64,000 nt of DNA from contig NC_087065.1 in the NCBI RefSeq assembly GCF_963678635.1, positions 60,166,754 through 60,230,753 on the forward strand. The letters are read 5' to 3'. This document shows, piece after piece, positions 25,001-30,173 of this stretch. The stretch is from Symsagittifera roscoffensis. Lineage: Eukaryota > Xenacoelomorpha > Acoela > Convolutidae. The notes beneath the pieces are model-generated. The model did not search any database. It saw nothing but the letters and a program-made list of their open reading frames with translations, and was not told the DNA's origin. The position numbers and the translations under genes were made by a program. Within the stretch, counting starts at the first letter, position 1. Each line of letters starts with the position of its first letter.

Positions 25001-25154
25001 TAGCATAACAACGCATTTACATCAGGATAGTATTCAATTTTTTGACAGGAATCACCTATCGATAATGTTGACCACCCATTCTTCTCCAGGGATGGTGGTA
25101 ACGGACAGTTTGTGTCCATTTGCTGAATAATTGAACTTTAGATAAACTGATTCT
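344..25154 (-). CDS. BIRC6: BIRC6/BRUCE orthologue, 5' part of the gene (7 coding exons)
   Basis: BIRC6 is a giant cytosolic anti-apoptotic protein that combines an N-terminal beta-propeller, a BIR domain and a distant C-terminal UBC (E2/E3 ubiquitin ligase) domain. Seven exons can be joined at AG/GT borders: 24739-25119 (coding part), 19327-19811, 15775-16068, 2501-2730, 1827-2296, 1352-1568 and 344-1089. They total 2823 nt, exactly 941 codons, with matching phases (0, 2, 1 (AG|C), 1, 0, 1, 0) and no internal stop. The order and spacing of propeller segments and BIR match my memory of animal BIRC6. Only the N-terminal part is here; the UBC domain would lie beyond position 1. The introns are loaded with transposons on both strands, yet every exon is intact, so the gene is probably functional. 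The exact last donor (CAG|GTCGGG at 344/343) is the least certain border. Confidence 0.9.
1352..1568 (-). CDS. BIRC6: BIRC6 exon 6 (acidic, low-complexity)
   Basis: Acceptor TGATCTCAG ends at 1569; donor GTGGGT starts at 1351. It encodes an acidic, Met-rich segment (VMDDKYSNFASEIASAS..., EEMMMFGELNDDGANG, EIELAQSPEMMDADMGG). Sequence similarity to other BIRC6 proteins is weak here; the call rests on frame continuity and borders. It ends in phase 1 (G|CG). Confidence 0.7.
1827..2296 (-). CDS. BIRC6: BIRC6 exon 5 (acidic linker and propeller blade)
   Basis: Acceptor GTTATTACAG ends at 2297; donor GTTAGT starts at 1826. It reads TNADHWGTSVSLPSFFMEEV..., then a low-complexity Ser/Thr linker, then VQVTSLALSGFGG...CLVVVGCKVWD...CLLVYKVDVTD. 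This corresponds to the part of BIRC6 with the blade ending GGYLVLYKM. Length and phase (2 + 468 nt) fit both neighbours. Confidence 0.8.
2501..2730 (-). CDS. BIRC6: BIRC6 exon 4 (propeller blade after BIR)
   Basis: Acceptor TTTTTTTTAG ends at 2731; donor GTAAGG starts at 2500. The codon split AG|C makes Ser and continues as PAVRSCDDKKMSVVSCSNH, matching the family segment directly after BIR. SSVDGSVHVWNC is a typical WD-type blade (human counterpart: KRGKICIWDVSK). A Gly-rich stretch (TSGGGGATHG) precedes the donor. The 13.0-kb intron on its 5' side contains the BEL/Pao element and the hAT MITE. Confidence 0.85.
2731..3539. other. Intron 3 stretch without a gene
   Basis: AT-rich intron sequence. 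It contains a motif like CGAAGGCGAGCTTCTCAGCACTTGCG (near 2998) that returns in diverged form near 14751, 18543 and 25310, and a segment near 3120-3260 resembling 14905-15000. These are old dispersed repeats. I see no exon. Confidence 0.6.
3540..4002. mobile_element. hAT-type MITE
   Basis: A 463-bp non-coding element with terminal inverted repeats starting CAGGGCATATCAAAATAC at 3540 and the exact inverse ending at 4002. It is flanked on both sides by the perfect 8-bp duplication CTCGCAAG (3532-3539 and 4003-4010). Eight-base target duplications and CAGGG-type ends are the signature of the hAT superfamily. The inside is AT-rich with many TATTGCAATA-like palindromes. No transposase is present, so it needs an autonomous hAT copy elsewhere. 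The duplication is perfect, so insertion is fairly recent. Confidence 0.88.
4003..4564. other. Intron 3 stretch between MITE and BEL element
   Basis: AT-rich intron with diverged dispersed-repeat sequence (for example GCGGTAACTAATTCGG near 4363, related to the repeat near 3200). No gene, RNA or terminal repeat seen. Confidence 0.5.
4565..4864 (+). repeat. BEL/Pao 5' LTR
   Basis: 300 bp, TG...CA ends, identical to 13845-14144. Contains a near-palindromic start (TGTTCGCGCTTAAATTAATG, later TTATAGCGCGAAA). It should carry the element promoter; I could not single out a convincing TATA box. Confidence 0.95.
4868..4885 (+). promoter_or_regulatory. Primer-binding site, probably tRNA-Tyr
   Basis: TGGTCCGCCGACCCGGAC starts four bases after the LTR. 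Its reverse complement ends GGCGGACCA, i.e. G72-A73-CCA. The C1-G72 pair with A73 is the hallmark of eukaryotic tRNA-Tyr, so tRNA-Tyr is the likely primer for minus-strand DNA synthesis. This is inference; the host tRNA is not in the window. Confidence 0.65.
4939..5500 (+). repeat. 48-bp minisatellite in the BEL leader
   Basis: Units start at 4939, 4987, 5035, 5083, 5131, 5179 and 5227. The first five are near-identical; later ones are increasingly diverged up to about 5500. Each unit is two half-units (CCAATTGGCCGAAAGTGA and CCAATTAGCCGAAATTTTTC). Because 48 is divisible by 3, frames stay open: + strand 4855-5307 would read TTQLAESDQLAEIFPE repeats, and the minus strand is open too (5458-4793). 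I regard it as leader DNA, not a gene. Confidence 0.9.
5520..6375 (+). other. BEL leader, low-complexity
   Basis: Non-coding leader between the minisatellite and the small ORF. From about 5826 to 6180 it consists largely of A and T homopolymer runs with AATTTTCGAAAA-like motifs. No gene seen. Confidence 0.6.
6376..6975 (+). CDS. Accessory 199-aa ORF upstream of BEL gag-pol
   Basis: ATG to TAG within the leader of an otherwise intact element. I do not recognise a named family. Visible: IPGLS (residues about 30-35), then about 25 residues later TDIVIWHDAVNNSI, and VYCKRVGTEDIYSKLKES followed by a hydrophobic strand ILVINIVTDL. The spacing 'PG(L/A)S ... D-x-VI-x-H-x3-N-N' resembles blocks II and III of SGNH hydrolases, but the catalytic GDS block is absent. 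The C-terminus is strongly basic (KPGKRKRQANRNRRN), suggesting nucleic-acid binding or nuclear entry. It ends 165 bp before gag-pol. How it is translated is unclear; a spliced or bicistronic message is possible. Its preservation in a young copy argues that it is a real element gene. Confidence 0.6.
   Translation: MFILAASSLHHALKKLSPASQKRVSQSCLAIPGLSFNHNAVNVRKTCQYQLDHYLLNRTDIVIWHDAVNNSISRHRSNNFNALTPNVLKKVLLNYKRNIYAIVYCKRVGTEDIYSKLKESGILVINIVTDLISRRKQNLTELGQKYLELHQDPSLELKTFTILRRYSKNLKYIISKKNTPKPGKRKRQANRNRRNAEQH
7141..13857 (+). CDS. BEL/Pao gag-pol polyprotein (2238 aa)
   Basis: One uninterrupted frame. In order: N-terminal coiled coil (about 130-235, Glu/Lys/Gln-rich); Gln/Asn-rich linker; DUF1759-type gag (about 575-755, LPEWKLAQYDGNPLQWHEWF); zinc fingers (CILC at 788, then CFSCLQGNHAFRQC); A17-type protease with CDSASSHSWIS (Asp about 955); reverse transcriptase with motif A VSADIEGMF (Asp 1294) and motif C YMDD (Tyr 1370); RNase H with FGDSSEE (Asp 1553), PKLELQAA and WTDSTTVLQWL; integrase with the CLIC zinc site (1906) and catalytic Asp 1942 (CGVDYFGPF), Asp 2004 (WSDNGTNF) and Glu 2053 (GGSWERLV), then the C-terminal LTPNHFLLGR region. 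Every catalytic residue I looked for is present. The stop lies 13 bases inside the 3' LTR. There is no env. The poly-purine tract (GCGGAAGA, 13837-13844) is coding. Confidence 0.97.
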   Translation: MTEQIELKYRRLMNGRTSLENELSVVHSRITESLEGPIRKTKINALIESCKSILEKALAKNDELVILANKTDNHSKLLTELAAWWDRIVKVNDEVTGKARAHMESNQASEVCVSETSRSKVSSKSAKSGSSKQSSMKSLTPSERRKELLLAKMKREELEKQHEATLRLKQQEAIIEEQQHLIEMERKQQEIKFEIDRKEQEHRLRIEKSRLEMERLSEENRIKVAEAKMVETEYLEESEIDQHLELASSVDRRSDRVNDWVDHALENQKGPKIVPSSSKFENCINIESGSHQHRNVSTAEASPRRSLPNRTFDCDQQCYPYQPTVSFSDGDEIKHAVSTNPDHETQSLLISNNATLCENNTSSFFNPAGTAATNTPVCCYFSVPHPSSSIQHIPVNNFNNDSRVVGNMPAISNQYSGYTPHAIVSQPPANLICRNQNLLSHNVYSNPASVNNPFSGQSAVISQPNLPLMSQWTPAVTQCITGVTSDGNTNPSVGGFSSVTPISQQQFPHVSSGGTVYYGFPNHDASAENTYIYQQQPFAADPSNTLPSLQPVPQPQAVTLNDLVQALSVSKKDPLPEWKLAQYDGNPLQWHEWFGQFCSTVDAASLSDDVKLTYLKTLVTGKAKSAIAEFAYSGRMYKDALKTLERKFGQPQNVITAHLDKLSSFPQLRMHNSENIISFSMTISSLVAVFRSLDYEEDLKSVSLLNQALSKIPPNMRESWSLFVVKRNWSRPNLIDFNNWLKDKAEAHEQMKNMPGKPKVEEPSKTKAVTRVFASTSTVEKKFEYPSCILCKGKHALWKCSVFKEKTPTQRAKFSAENKLCFSCLQGNHAFRQCPRAKKCTKPGCTSTHNVLLHGAERVFPSRNPEKNDSHTRSNAGQPRSNAEPDKASTNADRKSFSKNIPNASSNHADINPVPLDVSCAISNDQSSIITSKGLLPIIKLQVSTDFQSADCLTLCDSASSHSWISAKLVKCLNLSGRDLDLTVNGINTTTVVKTKQVQMKVSSNFDGFEYIFELTAFVKDELKVGTDTVNIPALQSKYPYLAPIKPIVYSYADVDLIIGQDSFHAIRPEEYFKSEADPNKSPVAVRLPIGWVLSGPMPTSTGFLSTCFKCNTDDTELACQIKRWYEIESYGAYKQVDSRSAEDKRAAKTLDSSTVHDGSRYAVGMLWAEESIMLPDNYYSSLVQLKSLEKRLAKDPHLRDQYSKTIEDDLSKGYVIQVPPHNFSNRSIREWYLPHHPVVNPNKPGKVRRVLNGASKFHGTSLNKSLLVGPDLLQNLVFVLLRFRQHHFAVSADIEGMFLQVGVLPEDQPSLRFLWREDPTADVVVHQYTRHIFGARDSPTCANYALQRTATDNQAMFPDAASAVLEKFYMDDYLDSFEDPDVAFKMSQELITLLALGGFKLTKFISNVTKINKELNPPQSAPQQESKNIVTCGDNSSHVLGLKWDHIDDTLVVSRGVNRELKNSITQRTVLSFVSSVFDPIGLVAPYTVRARLLLKEIWRIHGQQWDDQLPVDIKTKFLAWHSGLPSLGKMSIKRSYFSGPVDWVELHMFGDSSEEVFCAVAFLRARVKTSLETQVAFVFGKARVAPMKALSIPKLELQAALLATRLKEDVLKALTIPVSNTFMWTDSTTVLQWLNSGSKQPTFVANRIGEILESTTVDQWFHVLSGDNPADTGTRGISAESLKTSSWVNGPSLLQSGEWPFKPSIEILKKIRLAGPACDLNEGLQQASNFSNVALNQKQPILFDWQKFSSFRKLQRVVAFMLRLSPKHRHYRTKVKEIIDPVELETAKQRLLMISQKESFEAEYLLLSCNKTVKKSSRIAQYAPFMGPAFLIRSTGRIRRLVETEYDTKHPIILDGRHSLVKLFVSDIHYRYQHQFLDYLRAVIHLEFAILNLRSLLKSIEVHCLICRKRKAKTVTPMMAELPVERLGYRQPPFTNCGVDYFGPFYVSIRRSSEKRWCFLFTCMTTRAVHIEIVSSMDTSSCVMGIERFIARRGTPSVIWSDNGTNFVGAEKELLKCIQSWNDQAPPELAKKGIKWKFNPPAAPHHGGSWERLVRCCKRVFYAIIGSRKLTPEVLETTFCLVEQSLNARPITSVSASPDGFEVLTPNHFLLGRNGTSFPSLSFQEHFDHRKQYIRAQSYANAIWSRWLRDYVPALNKRSKWHSDSDVILKTGDLVWIVDERSPRGHYPLARIKTLNYGKDNIARSAVVTTRSGELTRPAVKLAPVFAPLGAEDVRA
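13845..14144 (+). repeat. BEL/Pao 3' LTR
   Basis: Identical to the 5' LTR. The gag-pol stop codon (13855-13857) lies within it. It is followed by the target duplication GAAAT. Confidence 0.95.
14150..15774. other. Intron 3 stretch right of the BEL element
   Basis: AT-rich intron with no exon. It holds the dispersed GCGAAGCGGAGCTTCGCATC motif near 14750, a segment related to 3120-3260 (about 14890-15000), and two more tRNA-like repeat copies listed separately. Confidence 0.55.
15240..15470 (-). repeat. tRNA-like (SINE-type) interspersed repeat, copy 2
   Basis: On the minus strand it contains GTTCGAATCTGGCC (B-box like; plus-strand GGCCAGATTCGAACTC near 15334) and flanks shared with copy 1: AAGCCGACAAAACATAAACA before it and ATTCATTATGA after it. 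A more diverged third copy (CGAAATCGAACCACGACCTC near 14318) lies to its left. Confidence 0.45.
15775..16068 (-). CDS. BIRC6: BIRC6 exon 3: BIR domain
   Basis: Acceptor TTTACCAG ends at 16069; donor GTTAGT starts at 15774. It encodes the whole BIR zinc fold: ARRLTFITWPHYSYKWAKPD, then C340-x2-C343-x16-H360-x6-C367, the canonical BIR zinc ligands, followed by the conserved HNVP segment. This BIR type (with EPWNEHEQHSPNC) is the BIRC6 subfamily rather than XIAP or survivin. In BIRC6 the domain binds IAP-binding motifs of caspases, SMAC and HTRA2. Phase is preserved on both sides (GG|G TAT and TTC AG|C). Confidence 0.95.
16069..19326. repeat. BIRC6 intron 2 with a triplicated ~220-bp repeat
   Basis: No exon found. 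Three diverged, same-direction copies of one segment lie at about 16690-16915, 17209-17410 and 18663-18865. Each starts with AGCCAA(C/T)A(G/A)ACAG, continues with a CTTCAATTTTCGAA-like block, a TTTATGAT..ACACTT-like block and an AATTTGAGAAAA(G/C)TGG-like block, and ends near a T-rich tract. This suggests old local duplication or repeated insertion of one element. Otherwise AT-rich. Confidence 0.6.
19327..19811 (-). CDS. BIRC6: BIRC6 exon 2 (linker before BIR)
   Basis: Acceptor TTTTATATCAG ends at 19812; donor GTTAGT starts at 19326. It encodes residues 128-288 plus two bases of 289. The segment KVKWHSVKLKLPVEKFLEL matches the KWATV.FHLP region of animal BIRC6, and AMLPILFAILDRLASLH matches the helical stretch just before the BIR domain. 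It contains a Ser-rich insert (GLSSSSSSGSD). An antisense open frame over the same bases (19235-19495) is a shadow. Confidence 0.85.
19812..20929. other. BIRC6 intron 1, left part
   Basis: No convincing exon. About 20240-20450 is related to 24325-24500 (AGCGACTGTATCAAA... and downstream AT-rich blocks), so the two may be LTR remnants around the degenerate element between them. A Lys/Arg-rich plus-strand frame at 20500-20853 and an acidic alternative frame ending IWDDDEEEELDN near 20640 were noted but have no support. Confidence 0.5.
20930..24340 (-). mobile_element. Degenerate BEL/Pao-like retroelement, no reverse transcriptase seen
   Basis: Broken frames on the minus strand read, from right to left, as retroelement parts. 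Near 24300-24190: a helical gag-like start (VPPHQLEQISPLAKP). Near 22800-22600: FESKLANSTLRWLVPIIGN. Near 22310: a zinc-knuckle-like CKVCSFHSQDALGC. Near 21850-21600: an integrase zinc region (HSGLNATVAHNRQQHRI, CITCFRF) and the typical QLMGNNP..RVKPQPPFS. Near 21550: the integrase core RYILVFICFSIIAIRLDI. Near 21100: the C-terminal FRPLTPSMLL. Only about 450 bp separates the knuckle from the integrase, so RT and RNase H appear deleted. It carries many stops and frameshifts. Flanking AT-rich direct repeats (see left and right) may be its LTRs. Confidence 0.6.
24325..24500. repeat. Direct repeat flanking the degenerate element (right copy)
   Basis: Begins AAGCGACTGTATCAAAATTG and matches, with gaps, the segment from about 20250. 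Possible LTR remnant of the 20.9-24.3 kb element. Confidence 0.4.
24739..25154 (-). CDS. BIRC6: BIRC6 exon with start codon (127 codons)
   Basis: Coding from ATG 25119-25117 to 24739, followed by donor GTTAGT. A good acceptor (pyrimidine-rich tract ending TTTTCAG) lies at 25155-25160, so an untranslated first exon should lie further right. A TAA in frame seven codons before the ATG supports this start. The protein (WSTLSIGDSCQKIEYYPD..., ...KVLGLTKELGGCLYLENC...) aligns with the first propeller blades of BIRC6, where the human protein has a longer Ala/Gly-rich head. The exon ends in phase 0 and joins the next exon directly at the point where the family alignment continues (IELTYDE | AKILQPW). 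Confidence 0.85.
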
Positions 25155-25160
25155 GAAAAC

Positions 25161-26019
25161 AAAAAACAAATAGTTTGATTCATATCCTTTTTCATTCCAT
25201 TAGCGTTAGTGCTTTCGCGCAATTCAATCCATTCAAGCAAATTTCGTACAGTAGAGAATATATAACTTCTGAGCTTGTTCAAATTACTCCAACAACAACT
25301 TTCACAAAGAGGCGTAAGGGAGCTTCGCAACACTTGCTATGCAAAAAACACATTGCGCTACAAAAGACTTGAAAAACATTTTTGCAATTAAGTTGAAAAA
25401 ATTACTTGAAAATAATTTGAAAAGATGACAAAAAACCGCTAAAAAATTCATGGATATACATCATGTACAGCCTTAAAAAAAATGAAAGTCATTTACAGAG
25501 CGGCACCAACATTTCGGTCGAAAACTGAAAAGCCGAAACTGTTGTCATGAAACACTTCATGTACTTACAAAAATTTTACGACCTATCCAATCTGAAACTA
25601 CACCAATTACACTGACACTATACTTTTAGCCTAATTGTTGTGATTAACTTATTAAATAGATGTGATATGTTTGATGTTTGTGCCTGTTTGTCGAGCGCCC
25701 TTAGAGAAATTTCAGAGACAGATCTGTCAAGTAGGTCTCTGGTCTTGGGAGTCTTGTGGTGCGCCGCTGGACCTTCTGGGCTCGGATGAGATGGTTCCTT
25801 TTCAGCGAGTTTTATTGATTTTGTATAATTTTTCAATTAAGTTAGTCATAATTTTTTCTTCATCTATGAAACTCCAACCGTTATTATGGCATAAAAATCG
25901 CTACAACGAATCAATATCAAAACTCGCTACAACGAATCAGACACATGCACTTGGCGCATTTTATGCGAATGCAGCAACTGTAGAGACCTGAAGAAACTTA
26001 TATAACTGAAAACTAATCT
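25161..26019. other. Upstream region of BIRC6 exon 1
   Basis: Should contain or adjoin a 5' untranslated exon of BIRC6, because the ATG exon has an acceptor on its right side; I cannot place that exon. A diverged dispersed motif (AAGGGAGCTTCGCAACACTTGC near 25317) is present. A minus-strand open frame of 72 codons at 25618-25836 has no recognisable domain. Confidence 0.4.
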
Positions 26020-26401
26020 TTGAACAATGCAAATCTTCCTGAAGTATTGAAATTTAGTGACCCATTTATCTTTGCAGACGACCTAAAATTACTAGCAGTG
26101 AATGTAGACACAAAGGACATCCAGCAGGACCTAAAAAGCGTTGAAAACTGGGTAGACAAAAACAAGATGAGTCTGGCACTGGACAAATGTTTTGAAGTCG
26201 AATTTAGAGGAAATCAACACGAATTCATTCTTTGTGAAACAGCAGTGGAAAGCTCGAATGTGATAAAGGATCTAGGAATACATGTGTCCAAACATTTAAC
26301 ATGGACAACCCATATTGACTCAAGAATGTCGAAAGCGAATAAAACGTTCTATTGCATCCGCAGAAACTTAGAATTCAAAGTCAAAATGCGCAAAAAACTT
26401 G
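26020..26401 (+). mobile_element. LINE reverse-transcriptase fragment (left half of a split LINE)
   Basis: An open frame begins at the palm: SDPFIFADDLKLLAVN (FADD catalytic motif), then W..KNKMSLALDKC, VIKDLGIHVSKHLTWTTHI and KANKTFYCIRRNL, all typical of non-LTR retrotransposon ORF2. It stops abruptly at 26401 where the minus-strand Ty3 LTR begins. The frame resumes at 49489. The element is 5'-truncated, as LINEs often are. Confidence 0.85.
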
Positions 26402-27286
26402 TGTAACATTCGCCCAAATACTACACAGCGACGGAGCGTAGAAAAAGTACCTATTAACGACTGGCAGGTGTCAGTTACCTTAATCCTACTCGCTTTTCAC
26501 CGTCTCGACCTTGCCAGTTGATTTTCTGGTCTGTCTAGGGCAAAGTAAAAAGTTACCATTTTTAGGCCATCAGTCAAACGACTTTTGATCAGCTTTCGTT
26601 TACATGCGAACACAACCACATAGCTGAGTCTCGGATCCTCAGACTACGTGATTGTCATTAAAAACACGGCTCGAACAACCTATTTTAACATATTTTTGTG
26701 TGACAGTTTTATATTAAATCCATTGGAGATGGATTGACCCTTTCCTTTTTCTAGCTACTCATATTCTGAAATATTAAACAATGACGGTGTTAATTAAGAG
26801 ATCTTTGACATTCCAGCAGCTATAAAGTTAGTTTATACAGTCCCTTCACATAGAACAGTCTCTGGGGGACCAAGCCTCCGCTCCCGTAATATTCCTGAGA
26901 TAACGCTCTTATCTCCTCCACTTTGTGTCCCGGGAGGGTTCCGTGGTATATTTCTTCCCCCACTGAAGCCTCCTTCTCCACCAATATCTGTTGACAAGTG
27001 TCTTATCGTGCGTTGTTGCCACGATAAGAGGCTTCGTATTTTCCGTCTCTGGTACGACTGTTTTTCACAATATCTGTCGTTGTTCTGATTTTCGTCACTT
27101 TTTCAGTCAAAATGGCCGTCTTTTTCTATTTCTCAGAAATATTCACTCTTCAATCAAAATTTTAAAAATAAAAATTCTAGAATATTCCTACCCTCCTTCG
27201 CAATACTTTTTCGTTAGTAAGGCCTCTATTCGTTTTCTTTCGTGTCGCCGGAAGGTTGCGCTGAGCCTATCTGGCGGAATGGCACA
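26402..27286 (-). repeat. 3' LTR of the giant Ty3 element
   Basis: 885 bp, in element direction TGTGCCATTC...GAATGTTACA. The inner neighbour (GTCCGGGGAGTA just before the LTR in element direction) is a weak poly-purine tract. Most differences from the 5' LTR cluster near the TGTGCC end. Confidence 0.9.
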
Positions 27287-28034
27287 TACTCCCCGGACAA
27301 GTCCCCATCAATGTCCCTATTGATCGCATAACACCGGGTTATCGTCAAGTAGTTATCCAGTTTTCTGTAATCAATCTTACAAATCGCATTAGAAAATGAA
27401 ATTTATCTACCCCACCTCAACTCACTACGTGTTCACAAATGGCATCGTACTACATCTCACTGCCTTTCAACATTTTCACAAAATTTGCACCATGAGGAGT
27501 GTCTTAGATAAAATTTCTTTTCTGACTACTTTACGTCGTCTTGCCATAAAACTTCTTTTCGTTCTTTGTGATTAAAAAGTGGGACGTGGCACGGCCAAGC
27601 ACCCGTTAAAATTAACTTAACACTACTCACCAAGTATAATCAGTCATTTATGCGGTCCTTTCAATATTAAAACTAAGAAACTCTGTGGCTAGGAAAGTTA
27701 TTGAGTTACCCACCCTTCTCGAGCGAGTTTACTAAAACTTACCATGTCGCCACACAGTGAATTTGTGTCTTACACAGGTTAAAAACTTCAGTCGTGAATA
27801 AATAGGTAAATGTACTCACCTAGATTCCTCATATACATACATAAATAGCCATAACTAAAATCAAGAATTTCAACAATTTTAACAATTGCAACATTTTCAA
27901 AGTTTGGTTTGACCAAACTAGATCAAAACAAAAAGTTTCACAAGTTCAATAATCAAAACTTGGTTAATTGGTTTAAGTTTTAGCACACAAAGACAATCAA
28001 GTTTTTCTCCTTCTCTTCTCTTCTTTGGTCACCT
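27287..28034 (-). other. 3' untranslated part of the giant element
   Basis: 748 bp between the last stop codon and the 3' LTR. AT-rich, no frame or repeat recognised. It contains the poly-purine tract at its LTR edge. Confidence 0.5.
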
Positions 28035-28952
28035 TCATTCCATCACTTCTCCATCTTGATCTTCGCTGTCTTCCAACACTTTCTCCAGCAAGTCATATAT
28101 ATCATATGACCTCTTCGACATTCTGGCCAACCTCACGCACTTTGGCACAGAGAAAAGTTGGTCAATCAACACCTGCTGCGTCCTCGCATCCATCACCACC
28201 ATGTGTGTAGGATATCTACTACTGCAATATGGTGCGGAGCTTGAACCCACCAGATACTTTGAACCAGTCGGTTTATGATAGGCCTCACTATTTTTCAGAT
28301 TCATCTCGTTCTCCAGAGCTTCTCTCCAGCCTCCGATCTTCTGCTCTGTCTGCAATGCTCCAGGGAATACTTCCACGCTGAGGGACGTCACTAGCTCATG
28401 GGCACGCTCCAGGCGCTCAAGCGATTCAATCGAACTCGTCATGCTGCAAAATCCCAAGGCTGTGATCAAATTTACGTCCGTCACCCCATGACAGTCCGCG
28501 ACCAACTCCATACCACTTTTATCCGACATGCTCAGTCTTCCGTACAATCGTGCCAGTTGCCGATGCTGCTCGCTCAGCGTAACCAGGCAGTGTCCCAGGT
28601 TACAAACATGTCCTTCCATCCCACTGTGTTGAGCCAAGCATGTGCCTTGCTTCAACCAATTACTCGATGGACCTTCCTCGGACAGCTCCGTGGATGGGTT
28701 GCTCTTCCGCTTCGTCAATCTCATGGCCAGCAGATGATGTATCATGGCCAGATCATGTAAACTCGCGTCATCACCTAGGTCTAACGTGATATCCGCCGTC
28801 ATGTCCCAGATTAAACCGGCATTAGGATGAGGGCACCAAGAAGGCTTCATGAGTTCCCACATCGTCACTAGACTGGTTTTCAAGGGACCGTCCCAAGAAC
28901 CACAATCAAAACTCACTTGCCCCTTTAGCTCGGGAACCGAGGGTTCGACCAC
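28035..28952 (-). CDS. ORF3 segment 9: C-terminal region
   Basis: 305 codons, from VVEPSVPELKGQVSFDCGSW to the final stop ...EDSEDQDGEVME-TGA. It has several Cys and His residues (CLAQHSGMEGHVCNLGHC) that could bind metal but no known finger spacing. Not recognised. Confidence 0.5.
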   Translation of the reverse strand: MVEPSVPELKGQVSFDCGSWDGPLKTSLVTMWELMKPSWCPHPNAGLIWDMTADITLDLGDDASLHDLAMIHHLLAMRLTKRKSNPSTELSEEGPSSNWLKQGTCLAQHSGMEGHVCNLGHCLVTLSEQHRQLARLYGRLSMSDKSGMELVADCHGVTDVNLITALGFCSMTSSIESLERLERAHELVTSLSVEVFPGALQTEQKIGGWREALENEMNLKNSEAYHKPTGSKYLVGSSSAPYCSSRYPTHMVVMDARTQQVLIDQLFSVPKCVRLARMSKRSYDIYDLLEKVLEDSEDQDGEVME

Positions 28953-30173
28953 TCATTCTTCCAAAATAATTCCCAGCTTGGGTTGTTCCACCATCAGCAT
29001 CCCAGTTTCTTTAATACGTTCAACCCAGAAATTGAGTACTATGACTTGCTCATAGTCGAAGTACGCTTCCCTGGCTTCTTCATTCACAAAGGGATTATAC
29101 GCCATCCCCGGTATGCCAGACACATATTGGAATGACTTCAGTTTCCCTAGTGTTGCAAACTCTTTTTGTCCTCTGACCGCTTCAATCAACTCCCGGCTCA
29201 CTTTCAATTCTTTGTTGGAATAACTTCTCACCTCTTCCAACTTGCAATAGCTTTCCATATCATTCGACTCCTTGCTTGGCACAGTCAATGGCATGTCCTG
29301 ATATAGTTCCAGGTGTGCCCTAAGGAAGTTCCTTTCACAATCAACTCCCTTTTGCCGAATGATCTTTATGCATTCTCCCAAAACAGGAGTGGGGATACGA
29401 TCCACCACGAACCTGACAAAGCAAAGGGCATCCTTACGCTTAGCCCATGCTATCGCAGAATCGTCTTTCGAAATCAACGCTCGCAGAGCTTCCATCAACT
29501 CCAGTTCCTGTTCCCGTGATTTCGAATCATTACTGGCTTCATACTCCGCTCTCTTGATGCCCAACAAGCACCAAGCCAACCGTACTTGCAGATCAGTTCT
29601 CACGCAAGGATGAGCCAGGTATGCCGCCACTGTAGCAGGTGCATGCATCGCCTCGTCGAAGTATCTCTGGAGGGCCGCCCTCCAGGAGATTTCTAGTAAT
29701 TTTTCCAATCCGACTTCGTTCGCTTCAGAGGACATTACCGTGCCGTATTCTTTTCGATTTAAGTTTGAGTTCTCCGTGAGCTCTTTCAGATATTCCTGCA
29801 TGGCTCGCTTCTCGCTCCAAGCCATCAGGTGCCCTCTCGCGGAGTTTCTCGCTTTCAACATTTCCACATAACCTCCTGCTGGATCTCCCATGTGGACTGA
29901 TTCTGGCACAGTAACTCGACTGTACTCGACCACGTCGAGTTATACTTCCAGCTTCAACTTGGCTATGTTGGTCCGCGAGGGCCTGTAATCTTCAAGTCCT
30001 CCAGATCCACATTGACTGATGATCTCCATCTCTAATTTAGTATCTGCCAGGGTTCGTGCTGTTTTCTTTGATCTTACGGCAGTCGTGGTCAGACCAGCCA
30101 AGAGCATAGGGGGTATCAGATTCTCTTTTTCTCCCCCTGTCAGCGTTGCACTATCTCCTTGCCCGCTCTCGCC
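28953..30173 (-). CDS. ORF3 segments 7-8: unknown helical region
   Basis: Segment 7 (77 codons, GESGQGDSATLTGG... to ...AKLKLEV-TAA at 29942-29940) runs directly into segment 8 (LDVVEYSRVTVPESVHMGDP... to ...LGIILEE-TGA). Segment 8 is helical and rich in charged residues (VGLEKLLEISWRAALQRYFD, WCLLGIKRAEYEASNDSKS). No domain recognised. Confidence 0.5.

Noticed and set aside
25618-25836. 72-codon minus frame as first BIRC6 exon
   Set aside because: No start context or donor/acceptor logic that joins it to the ATG exon, which already has its own start.
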